In this document: one piece after another, positions 9,761 through 17,135 of the stretch
Position numbering within the stretch: position 1 is the stretch's first letter
Layout: every line of letters starts with the position of its first letter
Assembly (NCBI GenBank): GCA_029248405.1
Contig: JAQWJJ010000006.1
Coordinates: forward strand, 1 to 64,000
DNA from: Flavobacteriaceae bacterium
Lineage (GTDB): Bacteria > Bacteroidota > Bacteroidia > Flavobacteriales > Flavobacteriaceae
Direction: 5' to 3'
DNA: 64,000 nt
Notes under the pieces: model-generated
Seen by the model: only the letters and a program-made list of their open reading frames with translations
The model's database searches: none
Told to the model about the DNA's origin: nothing
Translations under genes and position numbers: made by a program

Positions 9761-10156
9761 ATGAACATCTTTAAAGGCACAAAATTCTACAGTATTTTTT
9801 GGGGCAAATGTCCTGTATGTCACCAAGGCAAACTCTACCAAACACGGCATCTTTACAGGTTTTCTGAAACACTCAAGATGCCAGAGCACTGCTCTAGCTG
9901 TGGCCTCAAATACAAAATTGAACCATCATTTTTTTATGGCGCCATGTACGTCAGTTATGGTGTGGGTATTATTTTTGCTGCCGTGGCCTTCTTGGTGAGT
10001 TATCTTCTGATTGGATTTGATCGACTCGCAACATTTTTCATGATTTGTGGGACGTTGGTATTGAGTCTTCCGATAATCCTGAGGCTTTCTCGAAACATTT
10101 GGATCAACCTCTTTTTTAAGTTCAATCCAACGGCGCAGAAAAAAAACGACCAATAG
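9761..10156 (+). CDS. DUF983 family small membrane protein
   Basis: A 131-aa protein with an N-terminal zinc-ribbon-like part, CPVC (residues 17-20) and CSSCG (about 44-48), then two transmembrane helices (about 61-85 and 90-110). This is the layout of DUF983, a family of unknown function common in Bacteroidota and Alphaproteobacteria. It is divergent from the ABC-F gene with a 65-bp gap. The 3' end overlaps the convergent FAD oxidoreductase gene by 35 bp, an unusually large tail-to-tail overlap. Confidence 0.85.
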   Translation: MNIFKGTKFYSIFWGKCPVCHQGKLYQTRHLYRFSETLKMPEHCSSCGLKYKIEPSFFYGAMYVSYGVGIIFAAVAFLVSYLLIGFDRLATFFMICGTLVLSLPIILRLSRNIWINLFFKFNPTAQKKNDQ

Positions 10157-11186
10157 AGACCTCTGAGGGCAAGATACCACCCTCAATTATTGAGTCGACC
10201 AGCCAATCCGAAAGAAGGGGCGCCATAAGCAGTCCTCTCGAATTTAATCCATTAATTGTATATACTGACGCCGCACGATCGATCAAACCCAAAATGGGTT
10301 TTCTGTCCAGGGTTGTAGGTCTCAAGCCAGTCCAATACTCTAGAACGACATAAGGCAGAGTCAACAACCCATCCAAAGCGGCTGTCATTTTATCTCGGCC
10401 AATAGTTGGGCTACTGTCCTGATTCTTGTGAATATAAGTGGCCCCTACTTGGTATTTGTCTTGACCAAGAGGAATGATAAAGAACTTGTCCTTGAGCACT
10501 ACCTCTAACTTCAACTCTGGAGATTCAATAATCATGTATTCGCCCCCCTTGGCTATTATTGGACCGCCGAGACCCAGATTTGAGGGCCATATCTGCTGCG
10601 CAAATCCTTGCGCCAAAACAATGTGTGTCGGATCAAGTCCTAATCCATTCAAAACTGCTCTCAACTCGGTGGGCGTCTTCGCGAAAATCTCGGCAGATTG
10701 CCAGCACTGTTCCCTCTGGAGCAATGATTTATAGGCCTTAAGGAGTTTGGGCGGTGAAAAACGCCATACCTCATCTGAAGTGCCATAACCGTATGGCGTT
10801 CGTATACCCTTCAGCGCACAAGCTTTATCATCAAGAGGATTCAGATAATGGGCCCAAAACACTTCTGCTCTGCGCTCTTGCCACAAAGCCCGCTCCTCAA
10901 GCGAATCAAACAGTTTGATCAGTCCCTTAACCTCAATGAAGGGCCTGTTCAATATACCTTCAAGAGCAGTATAAAATTCCTGAGCATAGGTCCAAAACTC
11001 TTCTCCAAACCATACCCGATTGTAATGACGCAATAAAACAGGATGTATCGTTCCTCCTGAAATTGACGTCGCGGACTGGCCTTCAGAATCTAATACCACG
11101 ACACGGAGTCCTCGCGAGCGCAACTGCACGGCAGTACAAAGCCCTGCGATACCGCATCCAATAACCACAAAATCTACTTTCTTCAT
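10122..11186 (-). CDS. FAD-dependent oxidoreductase, DAO/ThiO-like
   Basis: A 354-aa member of the D-amino-acid-oxidase fold. The N-terminal dinucleotide-binding motif GCGIAG spans residues 10-15, and the C-terminal FAD motif is LNSRGLLMAPLLSDWLVD. The middle contains GLRPTTLDRKPILG, similar to the glycine-oxidase/ThiO class. The substrate is not predictable; there are no thiamine genes nearby. The start codon lies 2 nt after the T-tract of the gldN terminator, leaving no room for a separate promoter or ribosome site after the hairpin. It lies downstream of the gld genes on the same strand. Confidence 0.88.
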   Translation of the reverse strand: MKKVDFVVIGCGIAGLCTAVQLRSRGLRVVVLDSEGQSATSISGGTIHPVLLRHYNRVWFGEEFWTYAQEFYTALEGILNRPFIEVKGLIKLFDSLEERALWQERRAEVFWAHYLNPLDDKACALKGIRTPYGYGTSDEVWRFSPPKLLKAYKSLLQREQCWQSAEIFAKTPTELRAVLNGLGLDPTHIVLAQGFAQQIWPSNLGLGGPIIAKGGEYMIIESPELKLEVVLKDKFFIIPLGQDKYQVGATYIHKNQDSSPTIGRDKMTAALDGLLTLPYVVLEYWTGLRPTTLDRKPILGLIDRAASVYTINGLNSRGLLMAPLLSDWLVDSIIEGGILPSEVSIGRFFSAPLD

Positions 11187-11188
11187 AC

Positions 11189-11215
11189 AAAAAACCCTCC
11201 GTAAGAGGAGGGTTT
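11189..11215 (-). terminator. Terminator at the end of the gldKLMN operon
   Basis: A 9-bp perfect stem (AAACCCTCC at 11192-11200 with GGAGGGTTT at 11207-11215), a 6-nt loop, and six Ts on the minus strand ending at 11189. It lies 20 nt after the gldN stop and directly before the FAD oxidoreductase start at 11186, so it could also work as an attenuator for that gene. Confidence 0.85.
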
Positions 11216-11234
11216 ATCTATTATGTCTATCGGC

Positions 11235-12146
11235 TTAGTAATTCCAAAGGTCAATCTCAATGTTGCGGATCTGTTCTTTAAGTCGATCCGATTCCAAGAG
11301 CTGCATCAGGGCATTATCACTGATGTAGTCACTAACGCCGCGATCGCCTTGAACATTATCATCTTTGTAAATGATTGCGTTAAAACGTCTTGAATTCAAC
11401 AGATGATCGTAAGATATAGGTTGTGATGTATTTTTACGATTAAAGGCCTTCGCTTCGTGTAAGATCTCACGCGCACCAGGGTACCACACCCAGAACAACT
11501 CAACTTTGGAATCCCCTCCGTCATCTGGAAATGCCTTTGATCTTGCTTCATTTGCCACGGGACAAATACCGAGCAAACGGTAACGCAATTCGCCTTGTCG
11601 CTTATCCAGATACCAAACTCCTCTAACCCGCCATTCTTCAATATCACCAGCATCCAACGTAAATTTTCGGATGTATTCTGGATCGACGCGACCCACAGCA
11701 TTAAACTGCTCAATACCAAGATCGGTGGTATCGCTATACACGAGTGACCCTTCAATATCCCTTAACGTACGCTTTTCTGAAAAATACGAATCCGCATAAA
11801 CATCAGTCAGATTCCCTGTTTTGATGTTCTTGACCAGCACATCATAAAGCGAACGGCGTTCGGCACCAATATTGTTAGTGTCTATGGGGTAATATAACGG
11901 AAAATTGACACGTTCGTCAAGATCGATGATCTCCCATGTTGTTCTGGACCAAAGCACGTCACGATCATCAACATATCCATAGGGCAGTGGTGTATCATTG
12001 TCATAGGCGATCTGAGCGTCAGTCTTTTGACCTATCTCCTCTGGTGTCTTGGCATTAAGGATGTTGAGTTGCGCCTGTGCAGGCACACTCAAGCAAACAA
12101 GTACCAAAAGCAACATTATATTTCTTAGACGCATAACTCTTATCAT
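11235..12146 (-). CDS. gldN: GldN, type IX secretion system component
   Basis: Periplasmic partner of GldK in the T9SS ring attached to the outer membrane. The protein is 303 aa with a signal peptide ending near AQAQLNI. Family features include DDRDVLWSRTTWEIIDLDERVNFPLYYP and the C-terminal stretch ending EIDLWNY. I chose the ATG whose A is the last base of the gldM stop (TAATG). An upstream in-frame codon at 12167 would lie inside gldM, and M12 of that longer reading is another possibility. It is the last gene of the gldK-L-M-N operon and is followed by a strong terminator. Confidence 0.95.
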   Translation of the reverse strand: MIRVMRLRNIMLLLVLVCLSVPAQAQLNILNAKTPEEIGQKTDAQIAYDNDTPLPYGYVDDRDVLWSRTTWEIIDLDERVNFPLYYPIDTNNIGAERRSLYDVLVKNIKTGNLTDVYADSYFSEKRTLRDIEGSLVYSDTTDLGIEQFNAVGRVDPEYIRKFTLDAGDIEEWRVRGVWYLDKRQGELRYRLLGICPVANEARSKAFPDDGGDSKVELFWVWYPGAREILHEAKAFNRKNTSQPISYDHLLNSRRFNAIIYKDDNVQGDRGVSDYISDNALMQLLESDRLKEQIRNIEIDLWNY

Positions 12147-13723
12147 TAGTTGGTTAATTCGATACAAACTGGAGAGATTTTCTTCAGTTTATAGGTTGAA
12201 TTACCTATTAAACTCGCATTGATATCAAAAATTTGAACGGTCTCACCTCTTCGCGCTCTGTTCAAAACACTTTTGGCTTGTCCACTCAACTTGTTTCCAC
12301 TAACAATAACTGTAGGCTGTCCAGATACCTTAAAACTAAAGCCTGTAACTTTTAAACCTAAGTCAAAGTCAAAGTCCTCAAGAGCCGCACCGACACTCGC
12401 AATTTCGAGTCCTTGACGCTGCATGCGGACACAGGCACCATCACCGGTTTCCCCACGTATTGAACCCACAGGTCGCGGAATATCCTTAATTCTGAATTCA
12501 GCTGGCGTACTGATCTTTTGGCCGTCAGGCAAAATTCCATTAGCCGTAAAGGTTACAGTGGCACCTTTACTCGGTGTAAAGTTATATTTGGATCCTGAGA
12601 TCTTCTTCCAAGTTCCGTTCGAGGCAGAGGCGGTAACCTTATTATCAGCGATTCCAGGTATAGAAACCGTCATAGGGTTCTCTACACCACGATAAACCAC
12701 ATTCATTTTATCAGCCGCAATCACCGCCGAATTCGGCTTTGCGATTGTGGCGAACTTGGCTTGAACTGGTATTTCGACCTCCTTGCCATCTTGCAAGAAT
12801 ATCAAATTACCTCCGATTTCATGGTCACCCGCTGCACCAGCGCTGATGTTCAATTTGACTTTACCATTCTCAATGGTATACTGATCAGCAGACAGAGGTC
12901 GACCATCTAGTGTTAATTCTACACGATTCGGCTTAGTGTTCGGGTCTTTACGCCCTAATACAATGCCACCTTCAAAGGCCTCTCCAGCATAGAATGCTGA
13001 CTTAGCTTGTTCTAACAGGGTATTGTATTGCGTAAAAGACATGGCTGCGTCCTGCTGTGAACCCAACATTTTCGCAAGAATTTCGCTCTCTGTCGTTTTG
13101 ACATCAGCCTGAATCTGGCTCAACTTGGTTTTTGAGGCGATCAGTGGAAACCCTTCAAATTGATAGTTCAACCATGGTGATTTGACGTTATCACTTTTGC
13201 GGCGCACATCAGCTGTCGAGAATTTCTTCTCCACGTCTTGAGCAATCAACGGATAATCCGCGCCAACCAGTGCCAACACACCTTCGCGGTACGCATTCAT
13301 TTTTGCAATGAATTCCTTTCCGATAGGCGAAAAGTTATCGCCATTAAAAAGGGTTTGGTCCAAGAAATCTGCCTTGTCTTGAACTTCATAGTTGTCCTGA
13401 TCGTCCGGCTTTACCGTAGCCATCATTTGGGCTTTAAGCCCATCAATAAAAGAGGTCAAGTCTGCACCAAGACTATTGATTTGATCGGCCTTGTTCTTTA
13501 CAGCGGTATATTGCTCTGGTTGCTCTGATGCCTTAGTGGCCAAATTCTCCATAAAAGCGCTATTTCGCGCGGTAGATGCTAAATTGGCATCAACAAGGCG
13601 CTCGTCCATTACACCAAATGCGGTGAGCACCTCTTTAGACATATTTAACGCAAGCATCGCGATAAAAACCAGATACATCAGGTTAATCATTTTCTGCCTT
13701 GCGGATTGTTTTCCTCCTGCCAT
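12146..13723 (-). CDS. gldM: GldM, type IX secretion/gliding motor subunit
   Basis: A 525-aa inner-membrane protein with one N-terminal transmembrane helix (about residues 13-32, NLMYLVFIAMLALNMS) and a long periplasmic part of successive domains. With GldL it forms the proton-driven motor that powers T9SS export, and it contacts the GldK/GldN ring through its C-terminal domain. The N-terminal MAGGKQSARQKMINLMYLVF is nearly invariant in the family. It starts 45 bp after gldL and its stop overlaps the gldN start by one base. Confidence 0.96.
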   Translation of the reverse strand: MAGGKQSARQKMINLMYLVFIAMLALNMSKEVLTAFGVMDERLVDANLASTARNSAFMENLATKASEQPEQYTAVKNKADQINSLGADLTSFIDGLKAQMMATVKPDDQDNYEVQDKADFLDQTLFNGDNFSPIGKEFIAKMNAYREGVLALVGADYPLIAQDVEKKFSTADVRRKSDNVKSPWLNYQFEGFPLIASKTKLSQIQADVKTTESEILAKMLGSQQDAAMSFTQYNTLLEQAKSAFYAGEAFEGGIVLGRKDPNTKPNRVELTLDGRPLSADQYTIENGKVKLNISAGAAGDHEIGGNLIFLQDGKEVEIPVQAKFATIAKPNSAVIAADKMNVVYRGVENPMTVSIPGIADNKVTASASNGTWKKISGSKYNFTPSKGATVTFTANGILPDGQKISTPAEFRIKDIPRPVGSIRGETGDGACVRMQRQGLEIASVGAALEDFDFDLGLKVTGFSFKVSGQPTVIVSGNKLSGQAKSVLNRARRGETVQIFDINASLIGNSTYKLKKISPVCIELTN

Positions 13724-13768
13724 TTTAATTTGTTTTTAGTGTCAATTTATATTACAGTTGAAAACGTC

Positions 13769-14416
13769 TTATTTGTTGTTCATTGCAGACAACATACCAC
13801 CATAAACACTGTTCAATGATGCTAGGTTATTCGCCATATGCTCCATTTGGGCTTTTAATTGTTCTGCATTTTCTGCTACTTTTTCATTGAGTGCAGCTTG
13901 GCGATTGGCAGCATCCATTTGCACTTGATAAACACCATTAAGAGATTCCATCTGTGCTGCAGCATGCGCGATTTGTTCTCCATATTTTTTTGTAGAATCT
14001 AAAGCGTCCGCTGTAGGGGACATGCTCTGTGCTGCTTCACCAAAAGAACGGATACTGTCTCCTAAATCCGACATCAACTTAGAATCTAAGTTGGCTTCAC
14101 GGAGCATTGTATCTAGTTTTTTAGACAAAAGACCTTCTGGATCTTGGTTGTTTGATTCACCACCAGCCAATTCCGGATACACTAATGACCAGTCAAGACC
14201 GTCATCTAAAGGTTCGAAAGCTGCTAGCGCGAAAATTAACGCCTCTGTAATCAAACCAACAGCAAGCAATACACTACCATTCAATGGGCCGAGTTCCCAG
14301 TGTAAGATTTTGAATAGTGCTCCTAAGATCACAACTGATGCCCCAAGACCATAGGCCATATTCATTTGCTTTGGAGACAATAGTGCGCCGTTTTTAGATT
14401 TCGATTTAGCTGCCAT
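13769..14416 (-). CDS. gldL: GldL, type IX secretion/gliding motor subunit
   Basis: A 215-aa inner-membrane partner of GldM. Two transmembrane helices lie at about residues 20-38 and 46-66, followed by a cytoplasmic coiled coil rich in Gln/Ala/Glu. Charged residues inside the helices, K36, H39, E58 (in LTEALIF) and E68 (AFEP), correspond by motif to those described for proton coupling in the Flavobacterium GldL motor. That residue match is from memory of the family, not from an alignment. It lies 66 bp after gldK and 45 bp before gldM. Confidence 0.96.
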   Translation of the reverse strand: MAAKSKSKNGALLSPKQMNMAYGLGASVVILGALFKILHWELGPLNGSVLLAVGLITEALIFALAAFEPLDDGLDWSLVYPELAGGESNNQDPEGLLSKKLDTMLREANLDSKLMSDLGDSIRSFGEAAQSMSPTADALDSTKKYGEQIAHAAAQMESLNGVYQVQMDAANRQAALNEKVAENAEQLKAQMEHMANNLASLNSVYGGMLSAMNNK

Positions 14417-14482
14417 AATAAAAAATTTAAGTTTCGTTAAGTATAAGTTTAATTGAGTAGAAAAAAAGCGATGACCGAAGGG

Positions 14483-15859
14483 TTAACGTGCATCGCCAAA
14501 ATTGTTGTTTAGAATGATGTTTGTGCCCATGTAATCCTGTACGGTTCTGAAGCCGATATAACTCCGGGCTGAATCTGCATATTCATAGTCACGCGTACTC
14601 ACTTGCAGAAAATAAGCCACATCTTTCCAAGAACCGCCACGCACAACTTTTCTTGCATTTTTTGGATCATTAACACTTGGGTTCATCGTTGATGAATATT
14701 CGTAGGATCCTGGATCATAAGAAGAATCTACCCATTCACTAACGTTTCCAGCCATGTTGAAAAGATTATAATCATTTGGCTCATAAGCGTCGGCCTCAAC
14801 GGTGTACAAGGCTTGATCAGCTGCATAATCTCCGCGCAACGGCTTAAAGTTGGCCATGAAACAACCACGATCATTCTTGGCATAAGGGCCTCCCCAAGGA
14901 TAAGTCGCTGATTCCAGCCCACCACGTGCCGCATACTCCCATTCGGCCTCACTTGGCAGACGGAATGAATTCACAAAGGCGTTATTCTTGGATTTCTGGT
15001 AGGCGTTTTTGTAGAGTGTTCTCCAGGCACAGAATGCTTTGGCTTGCTGCCAGTTCACCCCAACTACAGGATAATCTCCATATGCCTCATGCCAAAAATA
15101 ATCATTGTGCATGGGCTCGTTATATGAATAATTAAAGTCTTTGATCCAAACAGTCGTGTCAGGATAGATATTCACCTCTTCTTGAATGATGAAGTCCTTG
15201 CGGCGCTTTCCTTTAGCTCTTGCCGCTGCTTCAATGTCCATGTAGGTGTATTGAAAGTTGAGCTTGCTGTTGTCGATTGTGCGCTGACCATTATAAGCCT
15301 CTTCCGCAGGAATGTACATGGTATCCATCACTTCAGAATAGTATTCGTCCGGATATTCACTAGTGTTCCAAATTAAGTCAACAGCGTTGTTGATTTTACG
15401 GCCTGCGTAAAAATCATCGCCCATTCCAAAATAATTGTCATAATTGTATTGCTCCCAAGGGGTCATTTCTTGATTCTCTTGGTCCACAAAAGCAAATTCG
15501 CCAATACCGCCATCTCCTGGTGTTGCACCGACCTCATCAGCCAAAATCGCTAAACGCAAACGTACTGTAGAGTCTTTGACCCAGTTCACAAACTGTCGGT
15601 ACTCCGCATTTGTGATTTCAGTCTCATCCATATAGAACGAGCGCACTGTGACCGTTTTTGTGGGGGCATCATTCACAGCGACAAAGTCGTCATCGGACTT
15701 ACCCATTAAGAAAGAACCGCCAGGAATGAGGGTCATTCCATATGGTTTCTCTGGGTACCACTTTTTGCCTTTCGCGCCTACTAATTCCCCTCTATCCTGG
15801 TTAGAGCTACAACTAAATAATAAGGCAATTATCGCAAAGATTGCAATGAGCTTCTTCAT
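14483..15859 (-). CDS. gldK: GldK, type IX secretion lipoprotein (FGE-like fold)
   Basis: A 458-aa outer-membrane lipoprotein, first gene of the T9SS core operon. The signal peptide ends with lipobox LFSC, and C17 is the predicted lipidated residue. From about residue 40 it has a formylglycine-generating-enzyme/sulfatase-modifying fold, seen in MTLIPGGSFLMG, FYMDETEITNAEYRQF, WEYAARGG and GGSWKD. In GldK this fold is structural. It forms the periplasmic ring with GldN. The start is clear from the signal peptide. A weak promoter (TTG-N21-TAGATTTA) lies 34-70 bp upstream. Confidence 0.96.
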   Translation of the reverse strand: MKKLIAIFAIIALLFSCSSNQDRGELVGAKGKKWYPEKPYGMTLIPGGSFLMGKSDDDFVAVNDAPTKTVTVRSFYMDETEITNAEYRQFVNWVKDSTVRLRLAILADEVGATPGDGGIGEFAFVDQENQEMTPWEQYNYDNYFGMGDDFYAGRKINNAVDLIWNTSEYPDEYYSEVMDTMYIPAEEAYNGQRTIDNSKLNFQYTYMDIEAAARAKGKRRKDFIIQEEVNIYPDTTVWIKDFNYSYNEPMHNDYFWHEAYGDYPVVGVNWQQAKAFCAWRTLYKNAYQKSKNNAFVNSFRLPSEAEWEYAARGGLESATYPWGGPYAKNDRGCFMANFKPLRGDYAADQALYTVEADAYEPNDYNLFNMAGNVSEWVDSSYDPGSYEYSSTMNPSVNDPKNARKVVRGGSWKDVAYFLQVSTRDYEYADSARSYIGFRTVQDYMGTNIILNNNFGDAR

Positions 15860-15896
15860 AGATGATTCGGTTAAGATTTTACTAGATTCAAGGGAG

Positions 15897-15928
15897 TAAA
15901 TCTATCTTTAAATTTTAAGAAAAGCAAC
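15897..15928 (-). promoter_or_regulatory. Candidate promoter of the gldKLMN operon
   Basis: On the minus strand TTG (15928-15926), 21 nt, then TAGATTTA (15904-15897), one mismatch from TAnnTTTG. It would give a leader of about 35 nt before gldK. It is the only plausible box in the 112-bp gap after the arginase-like gene. Confidence 0.35.
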
Positions 15929-15971
15929 ATTTTTTCTAAAAAAACCCCTAAATCTCAAACCTGTATATTCA

Positions 15972-17135
15972 TTAAACTTCGTTCTTCAAACGGGCCTTGA
16001 GCCAGCGTTCTGGTATTTCTTGATTTGTGGCTCCTATGTATTCATCATAAGTGCACGGTAATAACGCATGATTGTGCAGATTATTATCCGTTTTTGAATT
16101 AAATGGCAATTCAACCCACCAACGCCCAGTTTTATTGCTCTTTTTGAATACCAAGACCAGGTCGTCAATAGGCACAGAATAAGTTATAAAGTCACGATCA
16201 TTATAGAAATCTTCATCGTCAACCCGAAAAGAAACACCCTCGATAAAGTACCACAGAATCTGTGCAATAAGGTTCGATGCGCGCTCATCTGAGTCAAAGG
16301 TCTTTAGCTCATAAAGACCGAAGGATTTGACGCGATTGCTGATTCCGGCATAACGCGCCATGGCACAAATTTCACGGCTGTCGAAGCCATTGGGGCTTTT
16401 GTGGTAGTGGCCACTCAAGTCGCCACTTTTGATACAAGAAACATCCATGGAGACCAATGATGCATTTCTCAAAATTGGTTCTGCCAGACTCAAATCATGA
16501 GTCAATGCCCCTAAACGACACGCATCAAAATGCAACTTGTCCATCAACGCTATTTCTTCAGGAGGATTCAAATAAGACTGAAAACCCAGAACGCTATAAT
16601 TGAAAAGATTATAGGGCTCATCCACAATAATTTTGCCCACGTACGACTTATTCGAAATTGCTGCCTGCGCATCTCCCAAATCAAAACGGTGGTCAATATT
16701 GACCAAGTTCAGCATAGTGATGATTTGGTCAAATGCCCTGTAGTGGGCGTAGAGCAAATCTTGACTACCCCCCAAGATTATGGGCAGAATGCCCAATTCA
16801 AGTAACTCGGCCACAACTGATTTTAGGGCGAAGTAAGTATCTGCAGGCTCATGACCCGGCATGATATCGCCCAAGTCTACTAGTGATAAAGGCCAATTTC
16901 CTGGATATAGCGCATAAAAGGACTTGCGCACGGCGTCAAAATTCAATGTGCCGCCCATGTAGTCCACATCGTTTCTGCACTCACGGACGCCTAAAAGCAC
17001 AAATTTAACCCCCTCGAGCTGGGGGAAATTTGATTCATTTTGATAAATATTAATTTGCTTTCCCAACACTCCATTGGGCAGTATTTCGCGATGAGCGACA
17101 ACGGACTTATCAACTGGAGTCAGGTATTGAATCAT
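15972..17135 (-). CDS. Arginase/formimidoylglutamase-fold protein with altered metal site
   Basis: A 387-aa protein with the ureohydrolase fold. Family landmarks are VDLGDI, GGSQDL (residues 122-127), NIDHRFDLGD (146-155) and SMDVSCIKSGD (229-239). In true arginases and formimidoylglutamases these positions are GGDHS, DAHxD and SxDxDxxDP, with His and Asp ligands for two Mn ions. Here the first His is Gln125, the DxHxD His is Arg150, and the second Asp of the last motif is Ser233, so a normal binuclear centre looks unlikely. Homologues labelled formimidoylglutamase sit between topA and gldK in many flavobacteria, as here; that is known synteny. It overlaps topA by 4 bp. No histidine-degradation genes are near. 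Function is probably not the annotated hydrolysis. Confidence 0.8.
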   Translation of the reverse strand: MIQYLTPVDKSVVAHREILPNGVLGKQINIYQNESNFPQLEGVKFVLLGVRECRNDVDYMGGTLNFDAVRKSFYALYPGNWPLSLVDLGDIMPGHEPADTYFALKSVVAELLELGILPIILGGSQDLLYAHYRAFDQIITMLNLVNIDHRFDLGDAQAAISNKSYVGKIIVDEPYNLFNYSVLGFQSYLNPPEEIALMDKLHFDACRLGALTHDLSLAEPILRNASLVSMDVSCIKSGDLSGHYHKSPNGFDSREICAMARYAGISNRVKSFGLYELKTFDSDERASNLIAQILWYFIEGVSFRVDDEDFYNDRDFITYSVPIDDLVLVFKKSNKTGRWWVELPFNSKTDNNLHNHALLPCTYDEYIGATNQEIPERWLKARLKNEV

